Below are positions 57,651 to 64,000 of a DNA stretch of 64,000 nucleotides, piece after piece (positions within the stretch are counted from its first letter, which is position 1; the number at the start of each line of letters is the position of its first letter). The stretch lies in contig CAZQLL010000022.1 of NCBI GenBank assembly GCA_964594125.1, positions 1-64,000 on the forward strand. The letters are read 5' to 3'. The position numbers were made by a program, and so were the translations under genes. The notes beneath the pieces were generated by a model. That model did no database searches. It saw only the letters and a program-made list of their open reading frames with translations, and had not been told where the DNA came from. The DNA comes from CAVRZJ01 sp964594125 (GTDB lineage Bacteria; Acidobacteriota; Thermoanaerobaculia; Thermoanaerobaculales; Thermoanaerobaculaceae).

Positions 57651-59133
57651 CGAACCCCCGGCGGCGGCCTACGCGCGCGAGCCGCAAGCCGCGCTCGTCA
57701 GCCAGGTAGTCGTATCCCAGCCCCGGTTGCCACTGCGCTTCCGGGTCCAGCGCGCGATAGCGGTCGCGGCGGGCGACCCGGTCCTCCGGCCGGAGGGAGC
57801 GCAGGTGGTAGACGATGAGATCGGCGCACACGAAGCCGCCGCGCACCCGCGCCTGCAGCGGCGCCTTGATGCCATGCAGCGGCCGGTAGTCGAACTGATG
57901 GTCGGGAAGGGCGCGGAATAACCGCGCGGGGCGCTTGCGCCCCCACACTCCGTCGCAGCGGTAGCGGTCGGGAGAGCCCCACAGCTCGCGCAGGCGCACG
58001 GCGAACGCCGAGAGCCCGAGGCGCGCGCCGCGCCGGATCGCGCGTTCGGCGCGCTCGCGGAAGCCGCGCTCGACGCGCTCGTCGGCATCCAGCGACAGCA
58101 TCCACTGCGCCCCGTGCCGCAGCGCCGCCGCGTGCACAAGGCGATAGTTCCCGACCTCGTCCCATGCCGCCCGGTCCGGCGCGCCGCGGATCACCTCCAG
58201 CACCTCCGGACTGCGGGCGAGGAGCTCGGCGCCGCCGTCCGTCGAGCCGTCGTCGTACGCCACGATGCCGTCGACCTGCGGGCCGACGTTCCTCAAGTAG
58301 CCGGGCAGGTACGGCGCGTCGTTGCGGACGGCGAGCAGCGCGAGCAGCCGGCTGCGGCGCGGTGGGCGGCCCGGTCCCCACGTCGGCAGCACCAGCGCTC
58401 CGAAGAGCAGCCGGCGCAGCGTTCCCTTCGCGAGGCGAGCGGCCGGCGACGCGCCGGCAGCCGCCAGCAGCCGGCTGCGCCTGCGCCGGACGAGCACCTC
58501 GCACCCCGCGATTGTCCGCGGCGCCACGTCGTCGATCGCCTCGAAGCGCCAGTCCGCGCGGACTGCAGCCACCTCGGCGAGCGCCGCGGGGCCAGACGCC
58601 CGGACGAGGTCGGGATCGGCAAACGCGGGCGAGAGGTCGCAGCCCTCCTCGAGCACCCGGCGAACGAGCACCTGCTGCCGGCGGATCCTGGCCAGGTCGC
58701 CGCCGGCGCCGGAGAGCGAGCGCCGGGCGCCGATCCACTGGTGGACGCGCTCGCCGCTGAGCCGCTCCACCGGAGGCCGGAACGTCACGACCTTGCGCCC
58801 GTCCTGGATGCGCGTCGTCGGGGCCAGCGGGTAGACCAGGTCGAGCCGCTCGTCGACGGGCACGGCGACCTCGATGCCGGCGAGCGCCCGCTCGGCCGCG
58901 GCGCGGCGCAGGCACAGCGAGTGCTGCGCCGTCACACCCTGCTCGGCGAGCGCCGCGAGCAGCCCGGTGTGGCCGCCGCGGGCGTACGCCTTGTTGACGC
59001 GTATTCCGAGGGAGGGGCACCAGAGGTCGCGCGGCACCCACAGCAACCGCTGGCGGTCCGCCTCCACGACCACGATGTTGTCGGTGTTGGCGCCCCACTC
59101 GTCGCGGTCCATCACAGCAACGACCGTCGCCAC
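57643..59133 (-). CDS. LytR-CpsA-Psr-like domain fused to a glycosyltransferase family 2 domain
   Basis: This 496-aa protein has two parts. Residues ~1-165 resemble an LCP phosphotransferase: NTDNIVVVEADRQRLLWVPRDLW, RVNKAYARGGHTGLLAAL, VAVPVDERLD and DLARIRRQQVLVRRVL with the conserved Arg residues. LCP enzymes move polyprenyl-linked glycans to the cell wall. Residues ~265-496 are a GT-A domain: LLALLAVRNDAPYLPGYLRNVGPQVDGIVAYDDGSTDGGAELL, WMLSLDADERVE (DxD) and HGIKAPLQARVRG. No signal peptide or membrane segment precedes the LCP part, so it would be cytosolic, unlike normal LCP proteins. GTG start with GGGGGAG upstream. Confidence 0.82.
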   Translation of the reverse strand: MATVVAVMDRDEWGANTDNIVVVEADRQRLLWVPRDLWCPSLGIRVNKAYARGGHTGLLAALAEQGVTAQHSLCLRRAAAERALAGIEVAVPVDERLDLVYPLAPTTRIQDGRKVVTFRPPVERLSGERVHQWIGARRSLSGAGGDLARIRRQQVLVRRVLEEGCDLSPAFADPDLVRASGPAALAEVAAVRADWRFEAIDDVAPRTIAGCEVLVRRRRSRLLAAAGASPAARLAKGTLRRLLFGALVLPTWGPGRPPRRSRLLALLAVRNDAPYLPGYLRNVGPQVDGIVAYDDGSTDGGAELLARSPEVLEVIRGAPDRAAWDEVGNYRLVHAAALRHGAQWMLSLDADERVERGFRERAERAIRRGARLGLSAFAVRLRELWGSPDRYRCDGVWGRKRPARLFRALPDHQFDYRPLHGIKAPLQARVRGGFVCADLIVYHLRSLRPEDRVARRDRYRALDPEAQWQPGLGYDYLADERGLRLARVGRRRGFDA

Positions 59134-59180
59134 CGCTCCCCCTGCGCCGGGAGTCTACACGACCGGCACGGTGACGGGCG

Positions 59181-59906
59181 TCACCGCCGGCCGGCGGCGG
59201 ACGCCGGCAGACCGCCGGACGGCAGGGCCACAGCGGCGAACGGCGCCGTGCACGGCGGCCCGGCGGCGAAGCGCAGCGTGACGCCGCCGGCGGCGAGGCG
59301 AACGAGCGTCGAGCACACGGTGCCGTAGCGCTCGCCGTGCCGGCAGAACGGGTCAGCGCAGTCGTGGTCGGCCAGAATCCGCACCAGCGCGGGCTCGATC
59401 GCGTCGCCCTCGACGGCGGCCAGCTCGCCCGCCTGCAGCGCGGCGACCCGGGTGCGCTGCCCGGGGTTGTCGAGGCGGTCGTTGCCGATCGCCAACAGCG
59501 CCTCGCCGGCGCGCTCGATCCGCGGCGCCGGGTGGTTGGTGACGACGAACGCCGCCTCGCGGTCGGCGAGCAGCAGGTTGAACGGGCCGTAGCGGGCGAG
59601 GTCGAGCTCGCCGGCGAGCGCCACCGCGCCGGCGAGCGTGCGCTCGGCGGCCGCGTCGACGACCAGCGAGCCGCGCGACCGCTCGCCCGCCGGCGCGCCG
59701 AGGCGGGCGTTGGTGACGGCGGCGACGAACGCCGCATCGAGGTTGACCGCGAGCCAGCTCCCGCCGGCGGCGAGGTCGCGGCCGCCGACTACCGGGGGAT
59801 CGGCGACCAGCAGCGCGGGAGGGCGCCACGGCCGGTCGCGACGCTCGTCGCGGTTGGCGCCGAGCCACAGCCCGTCGGCACGCCGCACCGCGATCAGCAG
59901 GCACAT
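59181..59906 (-). CDS. NRDE-family protein (TANGO2-like)
   Basis: This 241-aa protein starts MCLLIAVRRADGLWLGANRDERRDRPW; the Cys2 and the NRDE block define the family, an Ntn-hydrolase-like fold whose role is unresolved (linked to heme or lipid handling in eukaryotes). GGRDLAAGGSWLAVN, VAAVTNARLG and SRGSLVVDAA are further conserved blocks. The ATG at 59906 lies 2 nt after the GNAT gene stop, so they are coupled. The N-terminal Met is expected to be removed to expose Cys2. Confidence 0.92.
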   Translation of the reverse strand: MCLLIAVRRADGLWLGANRDERRDRPWRPPALLVADPPVVGGRDLAAGGSWLAVNLDAAFVAAVTNARLGAPAGERSRGSLVVDAAAERTLAGAVALAGELDLARYGPFNLLLADREAAFVVTNHPAPRIERAGEALLAIGNDRLDNPGQRTRVAALQAGELAAVEGDAIEPALVRILADHDCADPFCRHGERYGTVCSTLVRLAAGGVTLRFAAGPPCTAPFAAVALPSGGLPASAAGRR

Positions 59907-59908
59907 GC

Positions 59909-60355
59909 TCAGGCGACGCCGGCGAGCGTCAGCTCGAAGCGGCGGGCGTGCGGTGCGGCGGCGCCGCGCTCCACGAAGCCGAGCCGGCGCATCAGCGACT
60001 GCGCCTCGAAGAACTCCGCCGGCGCGGCGAACGCCACCGCCGGCGCGCCGTGGGCGCGCGCGACCTGCAGGGCGTTCTCGACCAGCGAGCGGCCGAGCCC
60101 GAAGCCGCGGTACTCCGGCGCGAGGTACAGCGAGTGCAGCTCCCAGGCGCCGTCGCGCGTCTCCCGCAGCCCGCACGAGCCGACGATCTCGCCGCGGCCG
60201 GCCTCCACGACCCACATGAAGTCCTGCTCGCCGGCGAGCGGCGGCGGGTCCGGCCAGCGCGCGGCGAGGCGGAACTCGCGCACCACGCGGCGCGCCAGGT
60301 CGCGCACCGCCTTGCCGTCGAGCGGCGTCGCCGGCCGCACCCAGTAGGCGCTCAT
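59909..60355 (-). CDS. GNAT-family acetyltransferase
   Basis: This 148-aa protein has the acetyl-CoA-binding motif A LHSLYLAPEYRGFGLGRSLVENALQVARAHGAPAVAF, where RGFGLG is the pyrophosphate loop, and the motif B FFEAQSLMRRLGFVERG. The N-terminal strand VRPATPLDGKAVRDLAR is typical. Target unknown. ATG 60355 overlaps the pepA stop by 4 nt (ATGA), so it is translated from the pepA mRNA. Confidence 0.93.
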   Translation of the reverse strand: MSAYWVRPATPLDGKAVRDLARRVVREFRLAARWPDPPPLAGEQDFMWVVEAGRGEIVGSCGLRETRDGAWELHSLYLAPEYRGFGLGRSLVENALQVARAHGAPAVAFAAPAEFFEAQSLMRRLGFVERGAAAPHARRFELTLAGVA

Positions 60356-61845
60356 CCCTTCGCCGCCATCTCCGCGATCAGCGCCAGCAGCATGCGCACG
60401 CCGAAACCGTTGGCGCCGGCGGGCAGCCCGTTGTGCCCCTTCGCCGCATGCGCCACGCCGGCGATGTCGAGGTGGGCCCAGCGCACGCCGTCGGGGACGA
60501 AGTGCTGCAGGAAGGCGGCCGACGCCGGTAACGACCCCTTCGGACCTGCCGAGTTCTTCAGGTCGGCCCACTCGCTGCGCAGCAGCTCCTTGTAGGCGGG
60601 GAGCAGCGGCAGGCGCCAGACGCGGTCGCCGGTGCGGCGGCCGAGCGCCTCGAGCTGTGCCGCCAGCGCGTCGTCGTTGGCGAACATGCCGGCGTACTCG
60701 TGGCCGAGCGCGACGCGGCAGGCGCCGGTCAGCGTGGCCAGGTCGATCATCACGTCGGGGTTGAAGTGCGCCGCGTACGCCATCGCGTCGGCGAGGATCA
60801 GCCGCCCCTCGGCGTCGGTGTTGTCGATCTCGACGGTGGCGCCGTTGGTCAGCGTCAGGATGTCGCCTGGCTTGAGCGCGCTGCCGGACGGGAGGTTCTC
60901 GACCAGCGGCACCAGGCCGACGACCTTGAGCGGCGGCGCGTCCTGCGCCACCGCGCGCATCGCCGCCACCACCGCCGCGGCGCCGCACATGTCGTGCTTC
61001 ATGTCGCCCATGTCGGCGGCCGGCTTGAGCGAGATCCCGCCGGCGTCGAACGTCACGCCCTTGCCGACCAGCACCAGGGCGGCGCGTGGCTTCTTGGCGC
61101 GGTACTCGAGGCGGACCAGACGCGGCTCCTCGACCGACCCCCTGCCGACCGCGACAATCGCCCGCATCCCCTCCTTCTCGAGCTCCTTGACGCCCATCGT
61201 GGTGGCGCGCACCGCCGTCCCCTTGAACATCGCCTCGATCTCGGCGGCGAACGTCGTGGGGGTGAGGTCATTGCCGGGTCGGTTGCCGAGGTCGCGCGCC
61301 AGCCGCACGAGCTCGTCGACGCGGCGCGCCTGCGCGAGCAGCGCGTCGAGCTGCGCCTCGCTCTCCCCCTCCAGCCGCACGATGTGGACGCCGTCCACCT
61401 TGGTGGCCTCGTCGGGCCGCGAGCGGAAGCGGTCGAAGCGGTAGTCGGCGAGCGCCAGCTCGGCGAGCGCCACGACACGCGCCTCGCTCGGGTCGACGTC
61501 CTGCGGCAGGAACGGCAGCGCCACCGCGATCTGGTACTCGCGGTTGCGCCCGGCCTGCTCCACGACGCGGCGGAGCAGCTTGCGCAGCGAGTGCACCGTG
61601 AACGCCGGCAGCTTGCCTACGCCGAAGCAGGCGATGCGGCGGAACCCCTTCACCGGGCTGGCGGTGACCAGCACCTCGCCTTCGGCGCCGCGCGCGCCGA
61701 GCTCCTCCACGACCTTGGCGATCGCCTGGCGTTCCTTGGCGGGCAGGACGAGACGCTCGAGCGGCCGCTCGTTCTCGGCCACCGCGAGGTAGAGACAGTC
61801 GAGTTGCTCCTCAGGGGCGCTCGAAAACTGCACAACGTCGGCCAT
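60352..61845 (-). CDS. pepA: Leucyl aminopeptidase (cytosol aminopeptidase, M17)
   Basis: This 497-aa protein has full family length. The N-terminal macrodomain-like part is followed by the catalytic domain: LVGKGVTFDAGGISLKPAADMGDMKHDMCGAAAV contains the first metal-binding Lys and Asp, and NTDAEGRLILADAMAYA is the M17 signature. It releases N-terminal residues from peptides in the cytosol with two divalent metals. ATG 61845 has GGGGGGTG upstream; an ATG at 61899 would put the ribosome-binding site inside the gene. It heads the minus-strand unit pepA-GNAT-NRDE. Confidence 0.97.
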   Translation of the reverse strand: MADVVQFSSAPEEQLDCLYLAVAENERPLERLVLPAKERQAIAKVVEELGARGAEGEVLVTASPVKGFRRIACFGVGKLPAFTVHSLRKLLRRVVEQAGRNREYQIAVALPFLPQDVDPSEARVVALAELALADYRFDRFRSRPDEATKVDGVHIVRLEGESEAQLDALLAQARRVDELVRLARDLGNRPGNDLTPTTFAAEIEAMFKGTAVRATTMGVKELEKEGMRAIVAVGRGSVEEPRLVRLEYRAKKPRAALVLVGKGVTFDAGGISLKPAADMGDMKHDMCGAAAVVAAMRAVAQDAPPLKVVGLVPLVENLPSGSALKPGDILTLTNGATVEIDNTDAEGRLILADAMAYAAHFNPDVMIDLATLTGACRVALGHEYAGMFANDDALAAQLEALGRRTGDRVWRLPLLPAYKELLRSEWADLKNSAGPKGSLPASAAFLQHFVPDGVRWAHLDIAGVAHAAKGHNGLPAGANGFGVRMLLALIAEMAAKG

Positions 61846-61889
61846 GACACCCCCCGTGAAAAAACGCGCCCGGCGCGGGCGCGGCGGGA

Positions 61890-61895
61890 ATAGTA
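61890..61895 (-). promoter_or_regulatory. -10 box TACTAT of pepA
   Basis: TACTAT on the minus strand (61895 down to 61890) would start transcription near 61883, giving a leader of about 38 nt with a G-rich ribosome-binding site. It is 60 bp from the divergent TACAAT of the 61968 gene. Confidence 0.45.
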
Positions 61896-61954
61896 TCACA
61901 CGGCGTAGCCGACTTCCAAGGAAGCGGGATGCCGTCGCCGTCCGCGCCTTCCGC

Positions 61955-61960
61955 TACAAT
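61955..61960 (+). promoter_or_regulatory. -10 hexamer TACAAT close to the start of the 61968 gene
   Basis: TACAAT ends 7 nt before the GTG at 61968, so the mRNA would start at or next to the start codon. No ribosome-binding site is present. This is another case of the guaB/gmd geometry. Confidence 0.5.
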
Positions 61961-61967
61961 CGCGCCC

Positions 61968-62735
61968 GTGATCGGGGTCCTGCTGCCAGCCGTGGTTGCG
62001 GTCTGCATGGTCCACCCCGCCGAGCTCGACCCGGAGATCGGCAGGCGGGCGCTGCCGTGGCTTCCGCCCGACCTCGCCCGCCAGATCGTCAGGCACAAGC
62101 AGGACTTCGCCCGCGGCGCCGCCGCCGCCGCGGCGTGGCCGCGGCAGTTCCACCGGCCCGGCGGCGACAGCGGCATCGAGCCGACGATCGTGGCGCAGTG
62201 CGAGCGGATCGCGCAGGCGTTGCGCTCGCAGGCGGCGTTCTCGGAGGTCGTGGCCGGTTTCGGCACCCTCGCGCACCTCACGCTCGACCTCAACGCGCCG
62301 TTCGCGAACTCGCACTCGTCGGACCCCTACGCGCGCGCCTTCGCGGCCTACCAGCGCACGGCGGCGCCGCGCGTGCAGATGGTCTTCTACGGCCAGGAAC
62401 GCGGCCTGCTGGACCAGCCGGCCGCCGCGCTCGCGCAGTACGTACGGCGCCGGCGCCTCGATGCGGCGCGCTACGAGGCGCTGGTCCGCTACGACCTCGA
62501 CCGGGTCGGCGGCCCCGGCCGCTGGGCGGCGCTCGACGACCGCTCGACCAGCTTCGGCGCCGCCGCGATCTCGCTCAACCACTCCATCTCCACCTTCGCC
62601 AACCTGGCCTCCTGGGTGTGGCGGCGGGGCGGCGGCCTCGTGCCCGAGGTGGCCAGAGGCGGTGGCACCATCCTGATCTGGAAAGGAGAGCCGCGTCCCC
62701 GTGAAGCCCCTCGCCATCGTCTCGGTGTCCGATAA
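61968..62735 (+). CDS. Secreted protein of unknown function, weakly zinc-dependent-phospholipase-like
   Basis: This 255-aa protein has a short signal peptide (IGVLLPAVVAVCMVHPAEL). The mature part is helical: RQIVRHKQDFARGAAAAAAWPRQF, FGTLAHLTLDLNAPFANSHSSDPYARAFAAYQR and AAISLNHSISTFANLASWVW. The AHLTLDLNAPF segment with its His, Asp and Asn recalls the metal-binding core of zinc-dependent phospholipase C / S1-P1-type proteins, but the full ligand set is not evident. The start is GTG 61968, just behind TACAAT; the longer ATG at 61929 adds a non-hydrophobic stretch. Its end overlaps purH by 35 nt. Confidence 0.7.
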   Translation: MIGVLLPAVVAVCMVHPAELDPEIGRRALPWLPPDLARQIVRHKQDFARGAAAAAAWPRQFHRPGGDSGIEPTIVAQCERIAQALRSQAAFSEVVAGFGTLAHLTLDLNAPFANSHSSDPYARAFAAYQRTAAPRVQMVFYGQERGLLDQPAAALAQYVRRRRLDAARYEALVRYDLDRVGGPGRWAALDDRSTSFGAAAISLNHSISTFANLASWVWRRGGGLVPEVARGGGTILIWKGEPRPREAPRHRLGVR

Positions 62736-64000
62736 GCACGGTGTGGAGCCGTTCGCCAGGGGCCTCGTCGAGCTCGGCTGGGAAGTCGCTTCGACCGGCG
62801 GCACGGCGCGCGCGCTGCGCGCCGCCGGCGTCGCGGTGACCGATATCGCCGAGCTCACCGAGTGGCCCGAGGCGCTCGGCGGCCGCGTCAAGACGCTGCA
62901 CCCGCGCCTGTTCGCCGGCATCCTCGGCGACCTCGACGAAGCGGAGCATCGTGCCGTCCTCGCGGAGTGGAACGCTCGCCCGGTCGGCATCGTCGCGGTC
63001 AACCTCTACCCGTTCGCGGCGGTCGCCGCGCGCGCCGGCGCCTCGCGCGAGGAGGTGATCGAGAACATCGACATCGGCGGCCCCTCGCTGGTGCGGGCCG
63101 CGGCGAAGAACCACAAGCACGTCGCGGTGGTCGTCGATCCCGCCGACTACCCGCGCGTGCTCGACGCCGTGCGCTCGGGCGCGGTGCCGGTCGAGTTGAA
63201 GCGCGCGCTGGCCGCCAAGGCGTTCCGCCACACGGCGGCGTACGATCTGACGATCGCCGGCACGCTGCCGCGCCACCTGGACCTGCCGCAGAGCATGGCG
63301 CTCACCGCGCTCGCTCCCTGGGTCGACGGCGAGGAAACGCCGCTTCGCTACGGCGAGAACCCGCACCAGAGCGCCGTGCTGCTGCGGGAGCGCACCCCGC
63401 GTGGCCTCGCCGGCGCCACGCAGATCCAGGGCAAAGAGCTGTCCTTCAACAACCTGGTCGATGCCGACGGCGCCTGGCGGCTGGTGCACGACCTGCCCGG
63501 CCCGGGCGTCGCGATCGTCAAGCACGCGAGCCCGTGCGGCGTCGGCCTCGGCGCGTCGGTCGCCGAGGCGTACGGCCGGGCGCTCGCCTGCGACCCGGTT
63601 TCGGCGTTCGGCGGCGTCATCGCCTGCTCCTCGCCGTGCGACGGCGAGGCGGCGCGGCGGATCACCGAGATCTTCGCCGAGGTGGTGGTGGCGCCGGCGT
63701 GCGACGAGGAGGCCCGCGGCGTGTTCGCGGCGAAGAAGAACCTGCGCGTCCTCGTCGCGCCGCCGCCGGTCACCGGCGCACCGCGCCTGCGCGCGATCGA
63801 CGGCGGGCTGTTGATACAGAGCGCCGACGAGGGGTGGGACGGCGAGAGCTGGCAGGTGGCGACCGAGCGGGCGCCGTCGCAGCGCGAGACGGCGGCGCTC
63901 CGGCTCGCATGGCGCGTGGCCAAACACGCGACGTCGAACGCGGTCGTGGTCGCCGGCCCCGACGCCACGCTCGGCATCGGCGCCGGCCAGCCCAGCCGCG
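62701..64000 (+). CDS. purH: Bifunctional AICAR transformylase / IMP cyclohydrolase (3' truncated by window)
   Basis: The GTG at 62701 follows GGAGAG, and the frame stays open to the end of the window (433 codons of the usual ~520). The N-terminal IMP cyclohydrolase domain has AIVSVSDKHGVEPFARGLVELGWEVASTGGTARAL and GGRVKTLHPRLFAGIL. The AICAR transformylase domain has LRYGENPHQSAVL, IQGKELSFNNLVDADGAWRLV and VAIVKHASPCGVGLG, where KHxxPCG is the catalytic motif. It makes IMP, the substrate of the GuaB at 2210. The start lies inside the preceding gene. Confidence 0.96.
   Translation, partial: MKPLAIVSVSDKHGVEPFARGLVELGWEVASTGGTARALRAAGVAVTDIAELTEWPEALGGRVKTLHPRLFAGILGDLDEAEHRAVLAEWNARPVGIVAVNLYPFAAVAARAGASREEVIENIDIGGPSLVRAAAKNHKHVAVVVDPADYPRVLDAVRSGAVPVELKRALAAKAFRHTAAYDLTIAGTLPRHLDLPQSMALTALAPWVDGEETPLRYGENPHQSAVLLRERTPRGLAGATQIQGKELSFNNLVDADGAWRLVHDLPGPGVAIVKHASPCGVGLGASVAEAYGRALACDPVSAFGGVIACSSPCDGEAARRITEIFAEVVVAPACDEEARGVFAAKKNLRVLVAPPPVTGAPRLRAIDGGLLIQSADEGWDGESWQVATERAPSQRETAALRLAWRVAKHATSNAVVVAGPDATLGIGAGQPSR

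Overview
This is a very GC-rich (by eye about 70 %), gene-dense bacterial window with no rRNA, tRNA, CRISPR array, integrase or transposase that I can support. The organism is diderm: the window encodes an O-antigen-type ABC exporter, a small outer-membrane beta-barrel candidate and periplasmic adaptor proteins. The mix (type IV pilus retraction ATPase beside recX/alaS, fused formiminotransferase-cyclodeaminase, TolB-like lipoprotein, HTH-tailed metal permeases, -10 boxes placed almost on the start codon) would fit an Acidobacteriota-like or other deep diderm lineage. That placement is an inference only.

Layout. 1-3682: 3' part of secA, then guaB. 4045-15247: a surface-polysaccharide locus with two divergent paralogous multi-membrane proteins, gmd, the Wzm/Wzt-type exporter, two GT4 and one GT2 glycosyltransferases and a sugar epimerase. 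15401-23668: histidine/folate FTCD, a fumarase/aspartase-family lyase, a TerC-type membrane protein, an M14 peptidase, a secreted unknown and a NifU-like protein. 23888-25820: ECF sigma / zinc-finger anti-sigma / membrane protein operon. 25899-27548: CDP-alcohol phosphatidyltransferase and trpS on the minus strand. 27667-32448: a five-gene metal-ion uptake operon behind a near-consensus promoter, with an outer-membrane protein gene inside it and winged-helix tails on both permeases. 32501-37603: lytic transglycosylase, alaS, recX and a pilT-like gene. 37754-40401: TolB-like lipoprotein, SDR and a DUF6265-like protein. 40772-51770: two ATPase-less MacA/MacB-type export loci separated by a DUF1697 gene and a DUF255 (YyaL-type) gene.

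51803-56707 is the most interesting part: a lasso-peptide cluster with a PqqD/RRE protein, an asparagine-synthetase-type cyclase, a 57-aa precursor with a YxxPxL leader motif and a Gly1/Asp8 core, an HprK-like kinase and a nucleotidyltransferase. No B2 leader protease is visible anywhere in the window. 56646-61845 is a minus-strand cluster: pepA, a GNAT, a NRDE protein, an unusual protein joining a LytR-CpsA-Psr-like domain to a GT2 domain, and another GT2. The window ends with a secreted unknown overlapping the start of purH (partial).

Three sequence-level patterns stand out. Several start codons lie only 6-9 nt behind a TANAAT-like hexamer, suggesting leaderless mRNAs. Degenerate heptamer repeats occupy three intergenic sites, two of them with inverted arms. 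Perfect GC palindromes sit at two promoters. Start codons were chosen from ribosome-binding sites, 4-nt overlaps and family N-termini, and several are GTG or TTG.
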